Positions 16,544 through 27,003 of a stretch of 64,000 nt of DNA are shown here, one piece after another. The DNA is taken from contig NZ_CP113948.1 of the NCBI RefSeq assembly GCF_026810365.1, forward strand, positions 2,257,001-2,321,000. The letters are read 5' to 3'. The notes under the pieces were generated by a model that was not told the origin of the DNA, ran no database searches, and worked only from the letters and a program-made list of their open reading frames with translations. Source of the stretch: Flavobacterium praedii. Its GTDB lineage: Bacteria > Bacteroidota > Bacteroidia > Flavobacteriales > Flavobacteriaceae. A program made the position numbers and the translations under genes. Position 1 is the first letter of the stretch; each line of letters starts with the position of its first letter.

Positions 16544-18301
16544 ATGAACACAAAAATAAAAAGTAATCCGTTGTTAGACCGTTTGCCGAAACATTTAAAA
16601 CAGTTTATTAAACCACAAGATTATAGCGATTACACTCCCATAAATCAAGCGGTTTGGCGTTATGTGATGCGCAAAAACGTGAATTATCTCTCGAAGGTAG
16701 CGCATAGTTCGTATATGGAAGGTTTGAAAAAAACGGGAATTGAGGTAGATAACATTCCAAGTATGTACGGTATGAACCGCATCCTGAGCGAAATTGGCTG
16801 GGCTGCTGTGGCAGTTGATGGTTTTATTCCGCCGAATGCTTTTATGGAGTTTCAGGCGTATAATGTTTTGGTCATCGCATCCGACATTCGTCAACTCGAA
16901 CATATTGAATACACTCCTGCTCCCGATATTATTCACGAAGGTGCTGGACACGCGCCTATTATTGCGAATCCCGAATATGCAGAATACCTACGCCGTTTTG
17001 GAGAAATAGGTTGTAAAGCCATTTCTTCACATAAAGATTACGAAATGTATGAAGCCATTCGCTTGCTTTCTATTTTGAAAGAAGCGGAAGGCACACCGCA
17101 AGCCGAAATTGAAGCAGCCGAGAAAGCTGTGGAAGACCTGCAAAACAATATGGGCGAATTGTCTGAAATGGCTCAAATTCGGAACCTGCATTGGTGGACT
17201 GTGGAATATGGTTTAATAGGAACAGTTGAAAATCCTAAAATATACGGCGCCGGATTATTGTCATCCATTGGCGAAAGTGCTTGGTGCATGACGGATAACG
17301 TGAAGAAAATCCCTTATGGTTTTTCAGCAGTTAATCAAAGTTTTGACATTACAAAATTGCAACCGCAGTTGTATGTAACTCCCGATTTTGCTTATTTGAG
17401 TTTAATTTTGGAAGAGTTTGCCAACACTATGGCTTTGCGTACAGGAGGATTGTCGGGGTTAAAAAAACTAATCCATTCGAAAGCATTGGGAACCGTTGAA
17501 TTGAGTACTGGTTTACAGATTTCGGGTGTATTTACAAATGTTATTGAAGACGAAGGAAAACCAATTTACTTTCAAACCACAGGAAAAACAGCTTTGTCGT
17601 ATCGCGAAAAAGAATTGGTGGGTCACGGAACAAGTACACATCCAGAAGGTTTTGGTAGCCCGATAGGAAAGCTAAAAGGTATCAATCTGGCAATCGAAGA
17701 TATGAGTCCAAGAGACCTAAAAGCTTATGGTGTTTATGAAGGTCAAACGGCTACTTTGGAGTTTGAAGGTGATATTAAAGTTGTTGGAGAAATCATTACT
17801 GGAAAGAGAAATTTGCATGGCGAAATTATTTTGATTTGTTTCAAAAACTGTACGGTTACACACGGAGATACTATTTTATTCCAACCAGAATGGGGGAATT
17901 ACGATATGGCGGTGGGCAAAAAATTGGTTTCGGCTTTTTCAGGTCCTGCCGATGTGAATAGTTTTGATTTGATTTTGCACGTACCTTCAAGCAAAACCAT
18001 TAAAGCCAAACAAACGACCGAAAGAGACGACTTGGAAGTTTTGTACCAAACCGTAAGAAGTATTCGAGAATCGAATGACACGACTACTTCATTAGAACCT
18101 ATTTTTGAAAAACTTCAAAAAAATCACTCTAACGACTGGTTACTTTCTATTGAAATCATTGAGCTTTTGAATACGAGAAACGAAACGAATTTGATGCAAG
18201 AGGTGCTTTTGCATTTGGAAAATCTTAAAAAACAACGTCCCGAAATCTACAACTTAATCTCAAATGGATTAGAATTGATTTTTGAAAATGAAACGGCTTA
18301 A
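16544..18301 (+). CDS. Aromatic amino acid hydroxylase, long form (phenylalanine 4-monooxygenase-like)
   Basis: Pterin-dependent non-heme iron monooxygenase, presumably Phe to Tyr. 585 residues from the ATG at 16544, twice the ~270-300 of usual bacterial PhhA. The catalytic domain spans about residues 25-340. The iron facial triad is visible: His131 and His136 in DIIHEGAGHAP and Glu221 in HWWTVEYGL. After it comes an unrecognised ~245-residue C-terminal part: a beta-rich region (about 345-470, with LEFEGDIKVVGEIITGKR and HGEIILICFKNC) and a helical tail. No N-terminal ACT regulatory domain is present. Its cofactor-recycling partner, pterin-carbinolamine dehydratase, is at 52803-53081. Ends in a strong terminator. 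Confidence 0.88.
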   Translation: MNTKIKSNPLLDRLPKHLKQFIKPQDYSDYTPINQAVWRYVMRKNVNYLSKVAHSSYMEGLKKTGIEVDNIPSMYGMNRILSEIGWAAVAVDGFIPPNAFMEFQAYNVLVIASDIRQLEHIEYTPAPDIIHEGAGHAPIIANPEYAEYLRRFGEIGCKAISSHKDYEMYEAIRLLSILKEAEGTPQAEIEAAEKAVEDLQNNMGELSEMAQIRNLHWWTVEYGLIGTVENPKIYGAGLLSSIGESAWCMTDNVKKIPYGFSAVNQSFDITKLQPQLYVTPDFAYLSLILEEFANTMALRTGGLSGLKKLIHSKALGTVELSTGLQISGVFTNVIEDEGKPIYFQTTGKTALSYREKELVGHGTSTHPEGFGSPIGKLKGINLAIEDMSPRDLKAYGVYEGQTATLEFEGDIKVVGEIITGKRNLHGEIILICFKNCTVTHGDTILFQPEWGNYDMAVGKKLVSAFSGPADVNSFDLILHVPSSKTIKAKQTTERDDLEVLYQTVRSIRESNDTTTSLEPIFEKLQKNHSNDWLLSIEIIELLNTRNETNLMQEVLLHLENLKKQRPEIYNLISNGLELIFENETA

Positions 18302-18327
18302 ATAGATTTTAGTTTATCATTTTAATA

Positions 18328-18368
18328 CAAACAGGTTTGTTGTTCTACACAACAAACCTGTTTTTTTT
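18328..18368 (+). terminator. Intrinsic terminator after the hydroxylase gene
   Basis: AAACAGGTTTGTTG and CAACAAACCTGTTT form a 14-bp stem with a 7-nt loop followed by a T8 run. Confidence 0.85.
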
Positions 18369-18496
18369 ATATAAATCTTTTTAAAAACAAATATTAATCT
18401 GACAAATACTGTAATTATATAACAATTAAATTATTTATTATAAGATAGTTAGCTGTTATTTTAAATATTTTTGAAATAATATTAAAAGTAAACGTC

Positions 18497-18880
18497 ATGA
18501 TAGAAAAAATAAAAGATTTACCCTCCAATATGGTAGGATTTCGTAGTGAAGGTGAAGTCGTAAAAGAAGATTTTGATTTGGTTACAAAAGAAGTAACTGC
18601 TTTGGTTGAAAAAACAGGTAAATTGAATTATTTGCTTTTCCTGGATAATTCTCCAGCCGATTTTACCTTTGGCGCTTGGATGGAAGATGCCTTTTTGGGA
18701 ATGAAAAATATCCTAAAATGGAACCGTGCAGCTATAGTCACGGATTCTAATACTGTAATTCAATTCACAGATATTTTTAGTAAAATAATGCCAGGAACTT
18801 TTCGCGGATTTAGCAAAGAAGAATATTTACTAGCTATAGAATGGACATCAGAAAAAATAGATTTAGAAACTTTAAAATAA
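18497..18880 (+). CDS. SpoIIAA/STAS-like protein (DUF3478 type)
   Basis: 127 residues, cytosolic, alternating alpha/beta. MIEKIKDLPSNMVGFRSEG, VTKEVTALVEKTGKLNYLLF, WMEDAFLGMKNILKWNRAAIV and a C-terminal helix (YLLAIEWTSEKI) match the SpoIIAA-like family, short STAS-fold proteins of unknown function often found with stress genes. It starts the two-gene unit with the flavin-binding-fold protein 6 bp downstream, so the pair is almost certainly co-transcribed. Confidence 0.75.
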   Translation: MIEKIKDLPSNMVGFRSEGEVVKEDFDLVTKEVTALVEKTGKLNYLLFLDNSPADFTFGAWMEDAFLGMKNILKWNRAAIVTDSNTVIQFTDIFSKIMPGTFRGFSKEEYLLAIEWTSEKIDLETLK

Positions 18881-18886
18881 AATATC

Positions 18887-19387
18887 ATGCATGAAAATTT
18901 AATTAATGCCGAGGCAATCAAGAAAATAAAATCACTTGCAGGCGATATAAAAATAGCCATTTTCTGTACACAATTAGCTCAAATCCCTATTCAATCCAGA
19001 CCTATGGCTGTTCAGGATATTGATGATGAAGGAAATTTATGGTTTATCAGTTCAACGGACAGCGATAAAAATCATGAAATTCAACAAGACAATCAGGTAC
19101 AGCTTTTTTTCTCTAATATCAGCAGTTCACAATACCTTTCAGTTTATGGACATGCAACTATATTTAGAGACCAACAAAAAATCGATGAATTGTGGAGTCC
19201 TATTGCAAAAGCTTGGTTTGAAGAAGGAAAAAAAGACCCAAAAGTATCGGTGATAAAAGTGACACCTGCTGATTCTTATTATTGGGATACCAAAAACAGT
19301 AAAATAATTACGTTATTAAAAATAGCGAGTGCAGCTGTTTTTGGAACCGATAGTGATGTGGGGGTCAAAGGAAACTTGAAAGTATAA
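18887..19387 (+). CDS. General stress protein 26-like (pyridoxamine 5'-phosphate oxidase fold)
   Basis: 166 residues. The split-barrel fold is recognised from MAVQDIDDEGNLWFISSTDSD followed by KNHEIQQDNQVQLFFS and YLSVYGHATIFRDQQKIDELW, the typical pattern of the GS26/Pfam PF16242 group that binds FMN or related cofactors. Conserved P-x-D-S-Y-Y-W-D near the end (TPADSYYWDTKN) is also typical. Substrate unknown; members are induced by general stress in Bacillus. Six bases behind the SpoIIAA-like gene and followed by a terminator. Confidence 0.85.
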   Translation: MHENLINAEAIKKIKSLAGDIKIAIFCTQLAQIPIQSRPMAVQDIDDEGNLWFISSTDSDKNHEIQQDNQVQLFFSNISSSQYLSVYGHATIFRDQQKIDELWSPIAKAWFEEGKKDPKVSVIKVTPADSYYWDTKNSKIITLLKIASAAVFGTDSDVGVKGNLKV

Positions 19388-19403
19388 TTCTAATTATAAA
19401 AGC

Positions 19404-19433
19404 AAAAACCGCACAAAAAGGTGCGGTTTTTTT
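19404..19433. terminator. Bidirectional terminator between convergent genes
   Basis: AAAAACCGCAC-CAAAAAG-GTGCGGTTTTTTT hairpin. It serves the GS26-like gene on the plus strand and, through its A-run, the tamA-like gene on the minus strand. Confidence 0.8.
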
Positions 19434-19459
19434 ATGTTTGAAAAATAAACGGTTTTAAA

Positions 19460-21754
19460 TTAAAAAGGATAACCAATAGCGATATTGAGCATCAGATTAT
19501 CTTTTCGCCAAGATCTGTTTCCAAAATCGACTGCATCTATCACCCAATTGCTTCCGTTTACCAAATAAGGTTGTCTAATAGGAAAAGCCAAGTCGGTTCG
19601 TAGGATTAAAAAAGAAAAATCAAAACGTAACCCTGCTCCCACTCCGACCGCAATTTCTTTCATAAAATCTTTTGAAAACTGACCACCTGCTTTATTTTTA
19701 TCTTCATTCAAGAACCAAATATTTCCCGCATCTACAAACAAAGCGCCTTCAATAATGCTAAACAATTTAGTTCTATATTCTGTATTGAATTCTAATTTTA
19801 TATCTCCCAATTCATCCTGTAAAAAAATAGCATTTGGATCGATGTTTTTGTAACTACCTGGCCCAATCGATTGAGATCTGAAAGCGCGAATACTATTGGC
19901 TCCACCAGTAACAAACTGCTTTGAGGATGGCATCACGGTATTATTTCCATAAGCATAACCAGCGCCTGCGATGAATCTCGAAGCCAATTTACTTTCTTTA
20001 CCTAATTTTAAGTAATATCTAAAATCTGTTTTTACTTTTACAAATTGACTAAAAGGTACATCAAAAAACTTGATCGTATCGCCTTTTTTGGCATTTGCTC
20101 CCATAAGCAATCCTGTTATATTTCCCGCCAAATCGAGTTCACCATTGAAATAGAACGTGTGTGTTTTTCTGTTTTTCTGCGTATTTGTAAAAGTATACGA
20201 ATAGGTTGGTCCAAAAATAAGCTGCTTTTCGATCACTTTTGACAATGAAGAATTTGTGGCTGCTTCTTCCAAATAAGAAGCCGTTACATTTTTTGGACTC
20301 ACATAATTAATTTCCAATACTTTCAATTCGTGTTCTGCTTTAGCGCTTTCTTTCCACAAATAACCAAATGAAGTTTTAAAAGAATTCAAAGTATATTGCT
20401 CTGACTTACTTTGGCGTTCATAACGGATTAGTACTTTTGTTTTGGGAACAAATTCGCTTGAATTTTGCCATTTGAAAGGTGCAACTAAACGTGGCCACAT
20501 TAAACTTGCTTCGCCTCCAAAAGTATAAATATCATGTCCCCCATTCTTTCCTGAAATTTGAAAATCAATTCCACCAAATAAAGAAAGTGTGAATAATTCG
20601 GCACCACCAAGAAAATTTCTGTTGCTCCAATTAATTTTCGATTCAGAACCCGAATAACCAGCCGAATTGGTACTACCCTTAACTTCAAATCGAAGGAATT
20701 TTTTTGGCAATAGGGTCAGGTAATAATAAGCGTTTAAAGCATCTGGAATTGAATCATCTACCTTGAATTCATTTTTAACAAACTTAAAAGTACCGAGACT
20801 TACAAAACGATTCAAAGAAAGATTATGATTTTTTCTGTTGTACAAATCGCCTTTTTTAAAATACAACGTGCGATCAAAAACCCTAGGGTTGAAAGTATTG
20901 GCCGAATCAATGATGGTAAAGTCTTTGTAATGTAAAATATCATCCTTTTTATAAACAATACTATCTGTTAAAATTGAATAATTTGGATACACAATAATAT
21001 CATTTATAACATAGGGTTTCCTAGCTTTTGAAGGTGTTTCTTCTTTTATTTTTAGACTAATATTCACTTCGTGATCTCCTTTGGCACTATCGACTTGAGC
21101 CAAAATATAATCGGGATTAAAAAAATAATATCCTTTTTCTTTTAATCTGGCATCAATACGGTCGCGTTCCTGTTTTATAACTTCCAAATCATAAGGGTTT
21201 CCCGGAATTAAAAGACTTCTTTTCTGAGTTCTACTAATTGCTTTTCCCAAAGCAATGGAATCATCCGGAAAAGAAATGTTTTTAATTTTATATTGTTTTG
21301 AAGGTTTAACAATATATTCTGCTGTGGCTCGTTTACCATTCCTCGTTGAATCTGATTGCACTTTGGTTTTAAAATACCCTCTGTTTTCGGTATAATTTCT
21401 TAATACCGAAGCATTGTATTCTAAATCTACTTGACTGAATAAAACCGGTGGTTCCCCAACTTTGGTACGCAACCAATGTCGAATCCCTTTTTCTTTTTTA
21501 GGTTTGCCTGCTAGGTTATAGATATACAATTTGGGCCTTAATCCCAATATTTGTTTGTTTGGTTTGGGGCGCAACAGATTTTCTAATTCTGTTTCTAACG
21601 CTTTTCTGGCTTTTCTTTTTAGAATTGAATCTTCTACTTTTACGGAACCGCCAGTATATAGCAGGTCACCTTCGGTCAAAAACTTGGTGTTACTGCATCC
21701 CAGAATAAAGAATGAGCATAGAAGTAAAAGATATTTTGAATAGTTAGTTTTCAT
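19460..21754 (-). CDS. BamA/TamA family outer membrane protein
   Basis: 764 residues from the ATG at 21754. A longer frame to 21844 lies wholly inside the upstream gene's 3' end and reads as highly basic junk. Lipoprotein-like signal (LLCSFFILGCSNTKFL), N-terminal POTRA-like repeats to about residue 390, then an Omp85 barrel ending in NIAIGYPF, with SIRAFRSQSIGPGS (lid-loop region) and VGVGAGLRFDFSFLILRTDLAFP near the C-terminus. Works in insertion or translocation of proteins at the outer membrane together with TamB. Its start overlaps the tamB stop by 11 bp on the same strand, so translation is probably coupled. The lipidated N-terminus is typical of Bacteroidetes homologues. Confidence 0.88.
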   Translation of the reverse strand: MKTNYSKYLLLLCSFFILGCSNTKFLTEGDLLYTGGSVKVEDSILKRKARKALETELENLLRPKPNKQILGLRPKLYIYNLAGKPKKEKGIRHWLRTKVGEPPVLFSQVDLEYNASVLRNYTENRGYFKTKVQSDSTRNGKRATAEYIVKPSKQYKIKNISFPDDSIALGKAISRTQKRSLLIPGNPYDLEVIKQERDRIDARLKEKGYYFFNPDYILAQVDSAKGDHEVNISLKIKEETPSKARKPYVINDIIVYPNYSILTDSIVYKKDDILHYKDFTIIDSANTFNPRVFDRTLYFKKGDLYNRKNHNLSLNRFVSLGTFKFVKNEFKVDDSIPDALNAYYYLTLLPKKFLRFEVKGSTNSAGYSGSESKINWSNRNFLGGAELFTLSLFGGIDFQISGKNGGHDIYTFGGEASLMWPRLVAPFKWQNSSEFVPKTKVLIRYERQSKSEQYTLNSFKTSFGYLWKESAKAEHELKVLEINYVSPKNVTASYLEEAATNSSLSKVIEKQLIFGPTYSYTFTNTQKNRKTHTFYFNGELDLAGNITGLLMGANAKKGDTIKFFDVPFSQFVKVKTDFRYYLKLGKESKLASRFIAGAGYAYGNNTVMPSSKQFVTGGANSIRAFRSQSIGPGSYKNIDPNAIFLQDELGDIKLEFNTEYRTKLFSIIEGALFVDAGNIWFLNEDKNKAGGQFSKDFMKEIAVGVGAGLRFDFSFLILRTDLAFPIRQPYLVNGSNWVIDAVDFGNRSWRKDNLMLNIAIGYPF

Positions 21755-24700
21755 AAGACACCTTTGCATTTTGTTTCTCTTTCTCCAATTTCTTTTTTTC
21801 TTTACGAATCTGTTCCTTTTTGGTAATCTCAATTTCTTTGGCACTTCGTTTAAACAATTCTTTGAATTTATTGTATTCCATTGTGATGATAAAGATCACA
21901 CCTGTTTCTACAATTTCACCTTGAATGGCCACTTGGTATTCATTTTTTCGGTACGCCCTAATCATATACCTGCCGTCTTTACTCAATTGATATTCTAAGG
22001 AAGCATCACCAGCAATATTAGAGGCATCTTCATTGGCCCGTTCTTGTCCTTCCACTCCAAAACTGCTTCCTACGGTCACTTTCAATCTGTCGTTCAAAAG
22101 TTTTTTAGAAACTCCAACATTCAAATCGGTTCTGGTTTCTTTAGCCCCCGAAGTATAATCTTCGGTCGATTCCAAATCAAATTCCAATTGAACTCCTGCA
22201 ATTAAATCTCCCGCCAAATCATTCATCTGTTGCGATAGAATTTTGCTAGCGCTTTGTCGGGCGAGATATTCGGCACTAGTGCTTCCACTTTCGCTAGAAA
22301 AAGGGTTTTCGCCAACAAATCGATTCAACAGTAATAATGCAAATACTTGTTTGTTCAATTCAGACGGATCTTGTCTTAGCTGTTCTAATTTGGTTTGAGA
22401 AGCACTTACTATATCCGATGAAACATCATAATTCCCATCAGGTAAAATGATGTCAAAAGTAATTTCTGGTTTTAATAATTCTCCATTCATTTTCAATAAA
22501 GTCTGAAATGGAATTTTTTGTTTGTAGGTGTTTCTAACAGCAGGAGTCATCGTTCCAAGTTGATCGCTTAGTAAATCCAACGGTGCTGTATTGACTTTAT
22601 AAATCGCCGTAATATTGACAGTTGCCATTGTTGGTTCTCCATTCCAAATAATATAGCTACCTTTCTGAATGTCAAATTTTCGTCGGATCATATTGAAATT
22701 CATTTCATATGAACCTCCACTAAACTCGTATTTACCCGTCAGCGTAGTTTTTCCGGAAGGGTCAATTCCGGCTGTAAGTTCCGCTTCACCTTTCAAGTTC
22801 AGATAATCCCCATTCCCTTTGTCTATTACCAAAGTGAAATCGGCTTCCTTATCTATAGTGATAGCGACGGATACATCCATCCCTATTAATTTCGATTGAT
22901 TCAGCTCTTTTTGCAATGCAACTGTTTGTTTTAAATACAGATTATCTTCATCGACAAACTCCACAATTCCTTCTCTGTCCACAATAGAAGGATCCGACTG
23001 TGGCATAACAACCGTAAATTTTGTTTCGTCATTAATCTCGACATTTCCTTTAACAATAGGATTGTCAAGTGTTCCACCAATTTTTAGTTTGGTATCCAAA
23101 AATAAATCTCCATAAAACAAATCATTATCGGTGACTTTAGAATGAATAGCCCTAAAATCATCAGCCGTAACGATTAAATCAAAGTTAAAATCCCTGAAAT
23201 TTTGGGTTGTCATTTTCCCGTTTACTGCCAGTTCGTTTTTATTTTCATCAAAAATGGAGAAATGATCAAAGTCAATTTCTTCATTTCTCAAAGAAACCTT
23301 CTCGTCATTTACTGTAAAATAAGAATTAAGCTTTGTGATTCGGAAACCAGCGTCTTTAAAAACTAACTCTCCGTTTACTTTTGGTTCCGAAGCATTTCCG
23401 GTAATTTTAAATTGTCCAGACAAAGAACCTTTTCCATCGGTTATATTTCCAAATGAAAACCCTTGAATACTTTTGATGTTTAATTGGTTAATATCTAAGT
23501 TCAAATCGAAATTTTCGTTGTCTATTGTATATTTTCCCAAAAGAGCCAAATCATTTCCTTCCCCAGATAGCGTCATATTTGCCGAAAGTATATTTGACGT
23601 TTTGTTATTTATTTTTAAATTGATATCTCCAACAGCCTCACCGCCAAAAACAAACGTATCAATGGTCAAATCTGAAGTAAAAATGGGATTCGTCATGACG
23701 TTTTCGACTACGGCTGATCCATTTATCAAACCTTGCATTTCCAATTCATCTTTCTTTATCATGTTCAAAATTGTCTCTATTTTGAAATTCACAAAATCAA
23801 CATGAAGCGGAGCATTATTTAGATTGTCTTGCGATTGAATCTTCAATTCATTTCCCGAATTATCCAGATAAAATTTATTGACATAAAGTCTTTTATCTCC
23901 AAATTCAATTGCGTTTTCTGGGTTTATATTCCATTTATCATAATTCAAAACCAAGTTTTCCGCATTCAGTTTAATGATGTTTTTGGAATCTTCATGAAGT
24001 AATTCACCAGCAATAAAATACAAATCTTTTTTGTCTTTGTCTTTTACCTGCAAAGCATACGAAAGAATATTATTTTGCGCTTTTCCTGATAAATTTGTAA
24101 ACGGAATTTTAAATTGTCCGCCTTCAATGGTTGCCACAGAAGCTTGATATTCTAGAGCATTTTCCTTTGTTTCAATATTTATCTTACCGTCAGATATGGT
24201 CGTGTTGGCATAAATAATTTTCGGAATGGCTCCTTTTAGTTCCAATGAATCGCCAACACTATTGTATTTTCCTGAAATATTTATGGGCTCAAGTCCTGTT
24301 AATTTGGGAATCAATTTATACAAAACAGGGTCGTTCTGAATCGAAAGATTAAATGTCAATTGTTGTTTTTCTGAATTGGTTTTATACTTCGCAGTTTGAA
24401 CATTTACATATTTTGAAAGTGAATTTTGTATCGCATCCGAAAGTGTGGTCAATTTGTATTTTCCATCTATTTCGGCATTAACAAATTGCGAACTGATTTT
24501 AATATTGTTTTTTTGTTTATCAGCAAAAGCCGTAATTTTAACCTTATCCAAAACAATCGGTTCTGCATCTTGCAAAATTTGGACATTAGAAGCTACAATT
24601 TCTCCGTTCAAATAATCGGGATTACTGTTGGCAATATCTGCGACAACATTTCCTCTAAGTTTCATCGGACCGGCATGCAGATTCAATTTTTCCAAATCGG

Positions 24701-26807
24701 CGATATCAAGATTCAGATTCAATTTTACTGCCGGATATTTATCTTTGAAACCTCCATTGGCATCCAATTTAAATTTTAGATTTGGATCTTTACTGTCGGC
24801 TTTTATATCAAAATTTCCTTTGGCAATCGTACCTTTCAAAGCCATGTTAGAGTACGTATATTTATTGAAATCCGCTTTTTTTACAATGGCTACGAGCTGA
24901 GCATTTGCCGTTTTAGGATTCAGTCCTTGCCCTTTAACTTTTGCATTTAACGTAATTTTCCCCAACGAATCATTCTTGATCAGTCGTCCAAGATTAAAAT
25001 CCATAAAAGCAATCGTGGCGTCATATTTTTCACTGTTTTTAATTCTATTATCAAAAAATGCGTCTATATTGGCTTTGCCATAACTGCTGTTTAACAACAA
25101 TTTGGTTTTAAAATTATCAATCGAACCTTTAAATTTTCCGCTACCGTTAAATTGCTCCGGAAGCCGAATCGTCTTGGGAAGTGTTCCTTGAGGTATAAAA
25201 GAAATTACATCACGAGAAGACGACGTTATATTTTTTATATCCAAATCAAAAAAAGCTTTTTCATAATTGGGAAGTCCTTTTATTTTTCCTGAGACAGAAA
25301 CTTTTGTGTTTCCAATTCCCTGCATTTGAAAATACGGAATATTCAAATCTTTCACCTTACCATTTACACGAGAATTAATATATAAAATGGCACTGGGATT
25401 CGATTGAAAAGGATTCATTTTACGCAATTGTGGAGCGAAGAGTAGAATATCCTTAAAGCCAATTTTCGACTGACTCAAATTAGCATCAACCAACAAATCT
25501 CCTGTGTTTTTTGAAATAGTTGCAAGCGATTGATAGTTCACTTTTAATTTGTCTTTCAACTCTGTTTGAGGTGTTCTTAGATACAAATTATTCAGATAAG
25601 CTTGTTTTGGTCCATAAAAAAACTGTGTTTGGAGTTGTTGAATTATCAGTCCGCTTTTCTCATTTAGGGATAATGATTTCACACGCCCAGAAATAGTCTC
25701 ATTTCTAAAATAAATACCTTCGGCTTTTGCATTCAAACCATTCCAATTAAGGTGACTGTAATCGATTCCATTTGCAATTGCAAGAGATTCCATATCATCA
25801 AATTGGAAAGCAATGTTTTGCAAATCGATTGTTTTCAGTTTCATTTTCCAACCATTTGTTGCAATGGCTGTTGTATCTAAATTGGGTGTTTTTAGTTGCT
25901 TGTCTTTTTTACCAAGAAGCAGATTACCTTTTACATTTTTAACTTCAAAACTGTCAAAATCGAGTATCTGATTTTTTATATCCAAATCATTAACCAAAAG
26001 TTTTAAACTCCCCAACGTAAATCCTGAATTCATTTTAGAATCTTTATTGTCGTATAAAACCTTGATTTTAGACAATGTGATTTTTTTTAATTCCAAGTTA
26101 AAATCACTTCTCTTGGCAATCGTATCAGCGGTTTTAACAGAGACCTCAGCAATTTTTTCGACCAAATCCTGATTTAAAACTACATTCAAACCCTTTAAAT
26201 CTATATAAGGAATATTGAAATCCATTTTGTCCAAATCGAACTTTTTGAATTTTGTGCTGAAATTTTCCAGCTTTAGGCGAATGTCATTTTTGGATAAATC
26301 GTCTTGAAAACTAAACTTGATGTTTTTTAAATCCACATCAACAACCGATACAACATATGGTTTGCTTTTAGGATCCGCTGGCGCGTTGGAAGCAAATGCT
26401 TTGATAATGTAATCGAAATTGAATACTGCATCCTTATTCCTTGAAATATTGGCCGTTGCGTTTTCCAGTTCAACCGAGTTTATTTCTATTTTGTGATTGA
26501 AAATTTTAAACAAATCAATATCAATAGCCAACCGTTTACCACTCAATAAAGTGTCCTTATGTTGATCTTCAAAATAAAAACCTTCTAGTACTATCGTTTT
26601 TGGGAAAGTTATAGCAATATGATCTAGAGAACTTTTGGTTTTTAGCTTTTCATTGAGATAAGTTAGTACCTTATCTTTTGCAAAATTTTGGATAGCTGGA
26701 ACTTGAATTAAAACAATAATTAAAAGCAAAAAACACACAATTGTAAGAGCGCTCCAAAGTATAATACGCTTTGTTTTTTTTACAAAAGAATTTAGTTTTG
26801 GGTTCAT
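21744..26807 (-). CDS. tamB: Translocation and assembly module protein TamB (DUF490)
   Basis: 1687 residues. One N-terminal membrane anchor (IILWSALTIVCFLLLIIVLI, residues 14-33) and then AsmA-like and repetitive beta-strand regions forming the long periplasm-spanning groove. The C-terminal TamB domain (about 1340-1640) has GGSYEMNFN, GSYIIWNGEPTMATVNITAIY, KMNGELLKPEITFDIILP and the LxxNP-like motif LLNRFVGENPFS. It bridges inner and outer membranes and acts with the overlapping tamA-like gene; in proteobacteria TamB also takes part in phospholipid transport. The extreme C-terminus is a Lys/Glu-rich tail not seen in E. coli TamB. The largest gene in the window. Confidence 0.92.
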   Translation of the reverse strand: MNPKLNSFVKKTKRIILWSALTIVCFLLLIIVLIQVPAIQNFAKDKVLTYLNEKLKTKSSLDHIAITFPKTIVLEGFYFEDQHKDTLLSGKRLAIDIDLFKIFNHKIEINSVELENATANISRNKDAVFNFDYIIKAFASNAPADPKSKPYVVSVVDVDLKNIKFSFQDDLSKNDIRLKLENFSTKFKKFDLDKMDFNIPYIDLKGLNVVLNQDLVEKIAEVSVKTADTIAKRSDFNLELKKITLSKIKVLYDNKDSKMNSGFTLGSLKLLVNDLDIKNQILDFDSFEVKNVKGNLLLGKKDKQLKTPNLDTTAIATNGWKMKLKTIDLQNIAFQFDDMESLAIANGIDYSHLNWNGLNAKAEGIYFRNETISGRVKSLSLNEKSGLIIQQLQTQFFYGPKQAYLNNLYLRTPQTELKDKLKVNYQSLATISKNTGDLLVDANLSQSKIGFKDILLFAPQLRKMNPFQSNPSAILYINSRVNGKVKDLNIPYFQMQGIGNTKVSVSGKIKGLPNYEKAFFDLDIKNITSSSRDVISFIPQGTLPKTIRLPEQFNGSGKFKGSIDNFKTKLLLNSSYGKANIDAFFDNRIKNSEKYDATIAFMDFNLGRLIKNDSLGKITLNAKVKGQGLNPKTANAQLVAIVKKADFNKYTYSNMALKGTIAKGNFDIKADSKDPNLKFKLDANGGFKDKYPAVKLNLNLDIADLEKLNLHAGPMKLRGNVVADIANSNPDYLNGEIVASNVQILQDAEPIVLDKVKITAFADKQKNNIKISSQFVNAEIDGKYKLTTLSDAIQNSLSKYVNVQTAKYKTNSEKQQLTFNLSIQNDPVLYKLIPKLTGLEPINISGKYNSVGDSLELKGAIPKIIYANTTISDGKINIETKENALEYQASVATIEGGQFKIPFTNLSGKAQNNILSYALQVKDKDKKDLYFIAGELLHEDSKNIIKLNAENLVLNYDKWNINPENAIEFGDKRLYVNKFYLDNSGNELKIQSQDNLNNAPLHVDFVNFKIETILNMIKKDELEMQGLINGSAVVENVMTNPIFTSDLTIDTFVFGGEAVGDINLKINNKTSNILSANMTLSGEGNDLALLGKYTIDNENFDLNLDINQLNIKSIQGFSFGNITDGKGSLSGQFKITGNASEPKVNGELVFKDAGFRITKLNSYFTVNDEKVSLRNEEIDFDHFSIFDENKNELAVNGKMTTQNFRDFNFDLIVTADDFRAIHSKVTDNDLFYGDLFLDTKLKIGGTLDNPIVKGNVEINDETKFTVVMPQSDPSIVDREGIVEFVDEDNLYLKQTVALQKELNQSKLIGMDVSVAITIDKEADFTLVIDKGNGDYLNLKGEAELTAGIDPSGKTTLTGKYEFSGGSYEMNFNMIRRKFDIQKGSYIIWNGEPTMATVNITAIYKVNTAPLDLLSDQLGTMTPAVRNTYKQKIPFQTLLKMNGELLKPEITFDIILPDGNYDVSSDIVSASQTKLEQLRQDPSELNKQVFALLLLNRFVGENPFSSESGSTSAEYLARQSASKILSQQMNDLAGDLIAGVQLEFDLESTEDYTSGAKETRTDLNVGVSKKLLNDRLKVTVGSSFGVEGQERANEDASNIAGDASLEYQLSKDGRYMIRAYRKNEYQVAIQGEIVETGVIFIITMEYNKFKELFKRSAKEIEITKKEQIRKEKKKLEKEKQNAKVSYEN

Positions 26808-27003
26808 ATAAAAAATCTTTGTAAATAAATGCGTTTGAATTCTTGCTATTCATACTATTTATCAGGAATTTTTGAATCTACAAATATGCAACAACTACAA
26901 TTTTATAAGTTATACAATTCCACTAATATGTATTAAAATTATTGGGTGATTCTCCAAAGTATTAGCAATAATTTAGTTGTTTTCACTAAAGTTGAAAACA
27001 GTT

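Noticed and set aside
19460..21844. Longer start for the tamA-like gene at 21844
   Set aside because: The first 30 residues are a Lys/Arg-rich frame-shifted reading of the tamB 3' end; the ATG at 21754 gives a proper lipoprotein signal.
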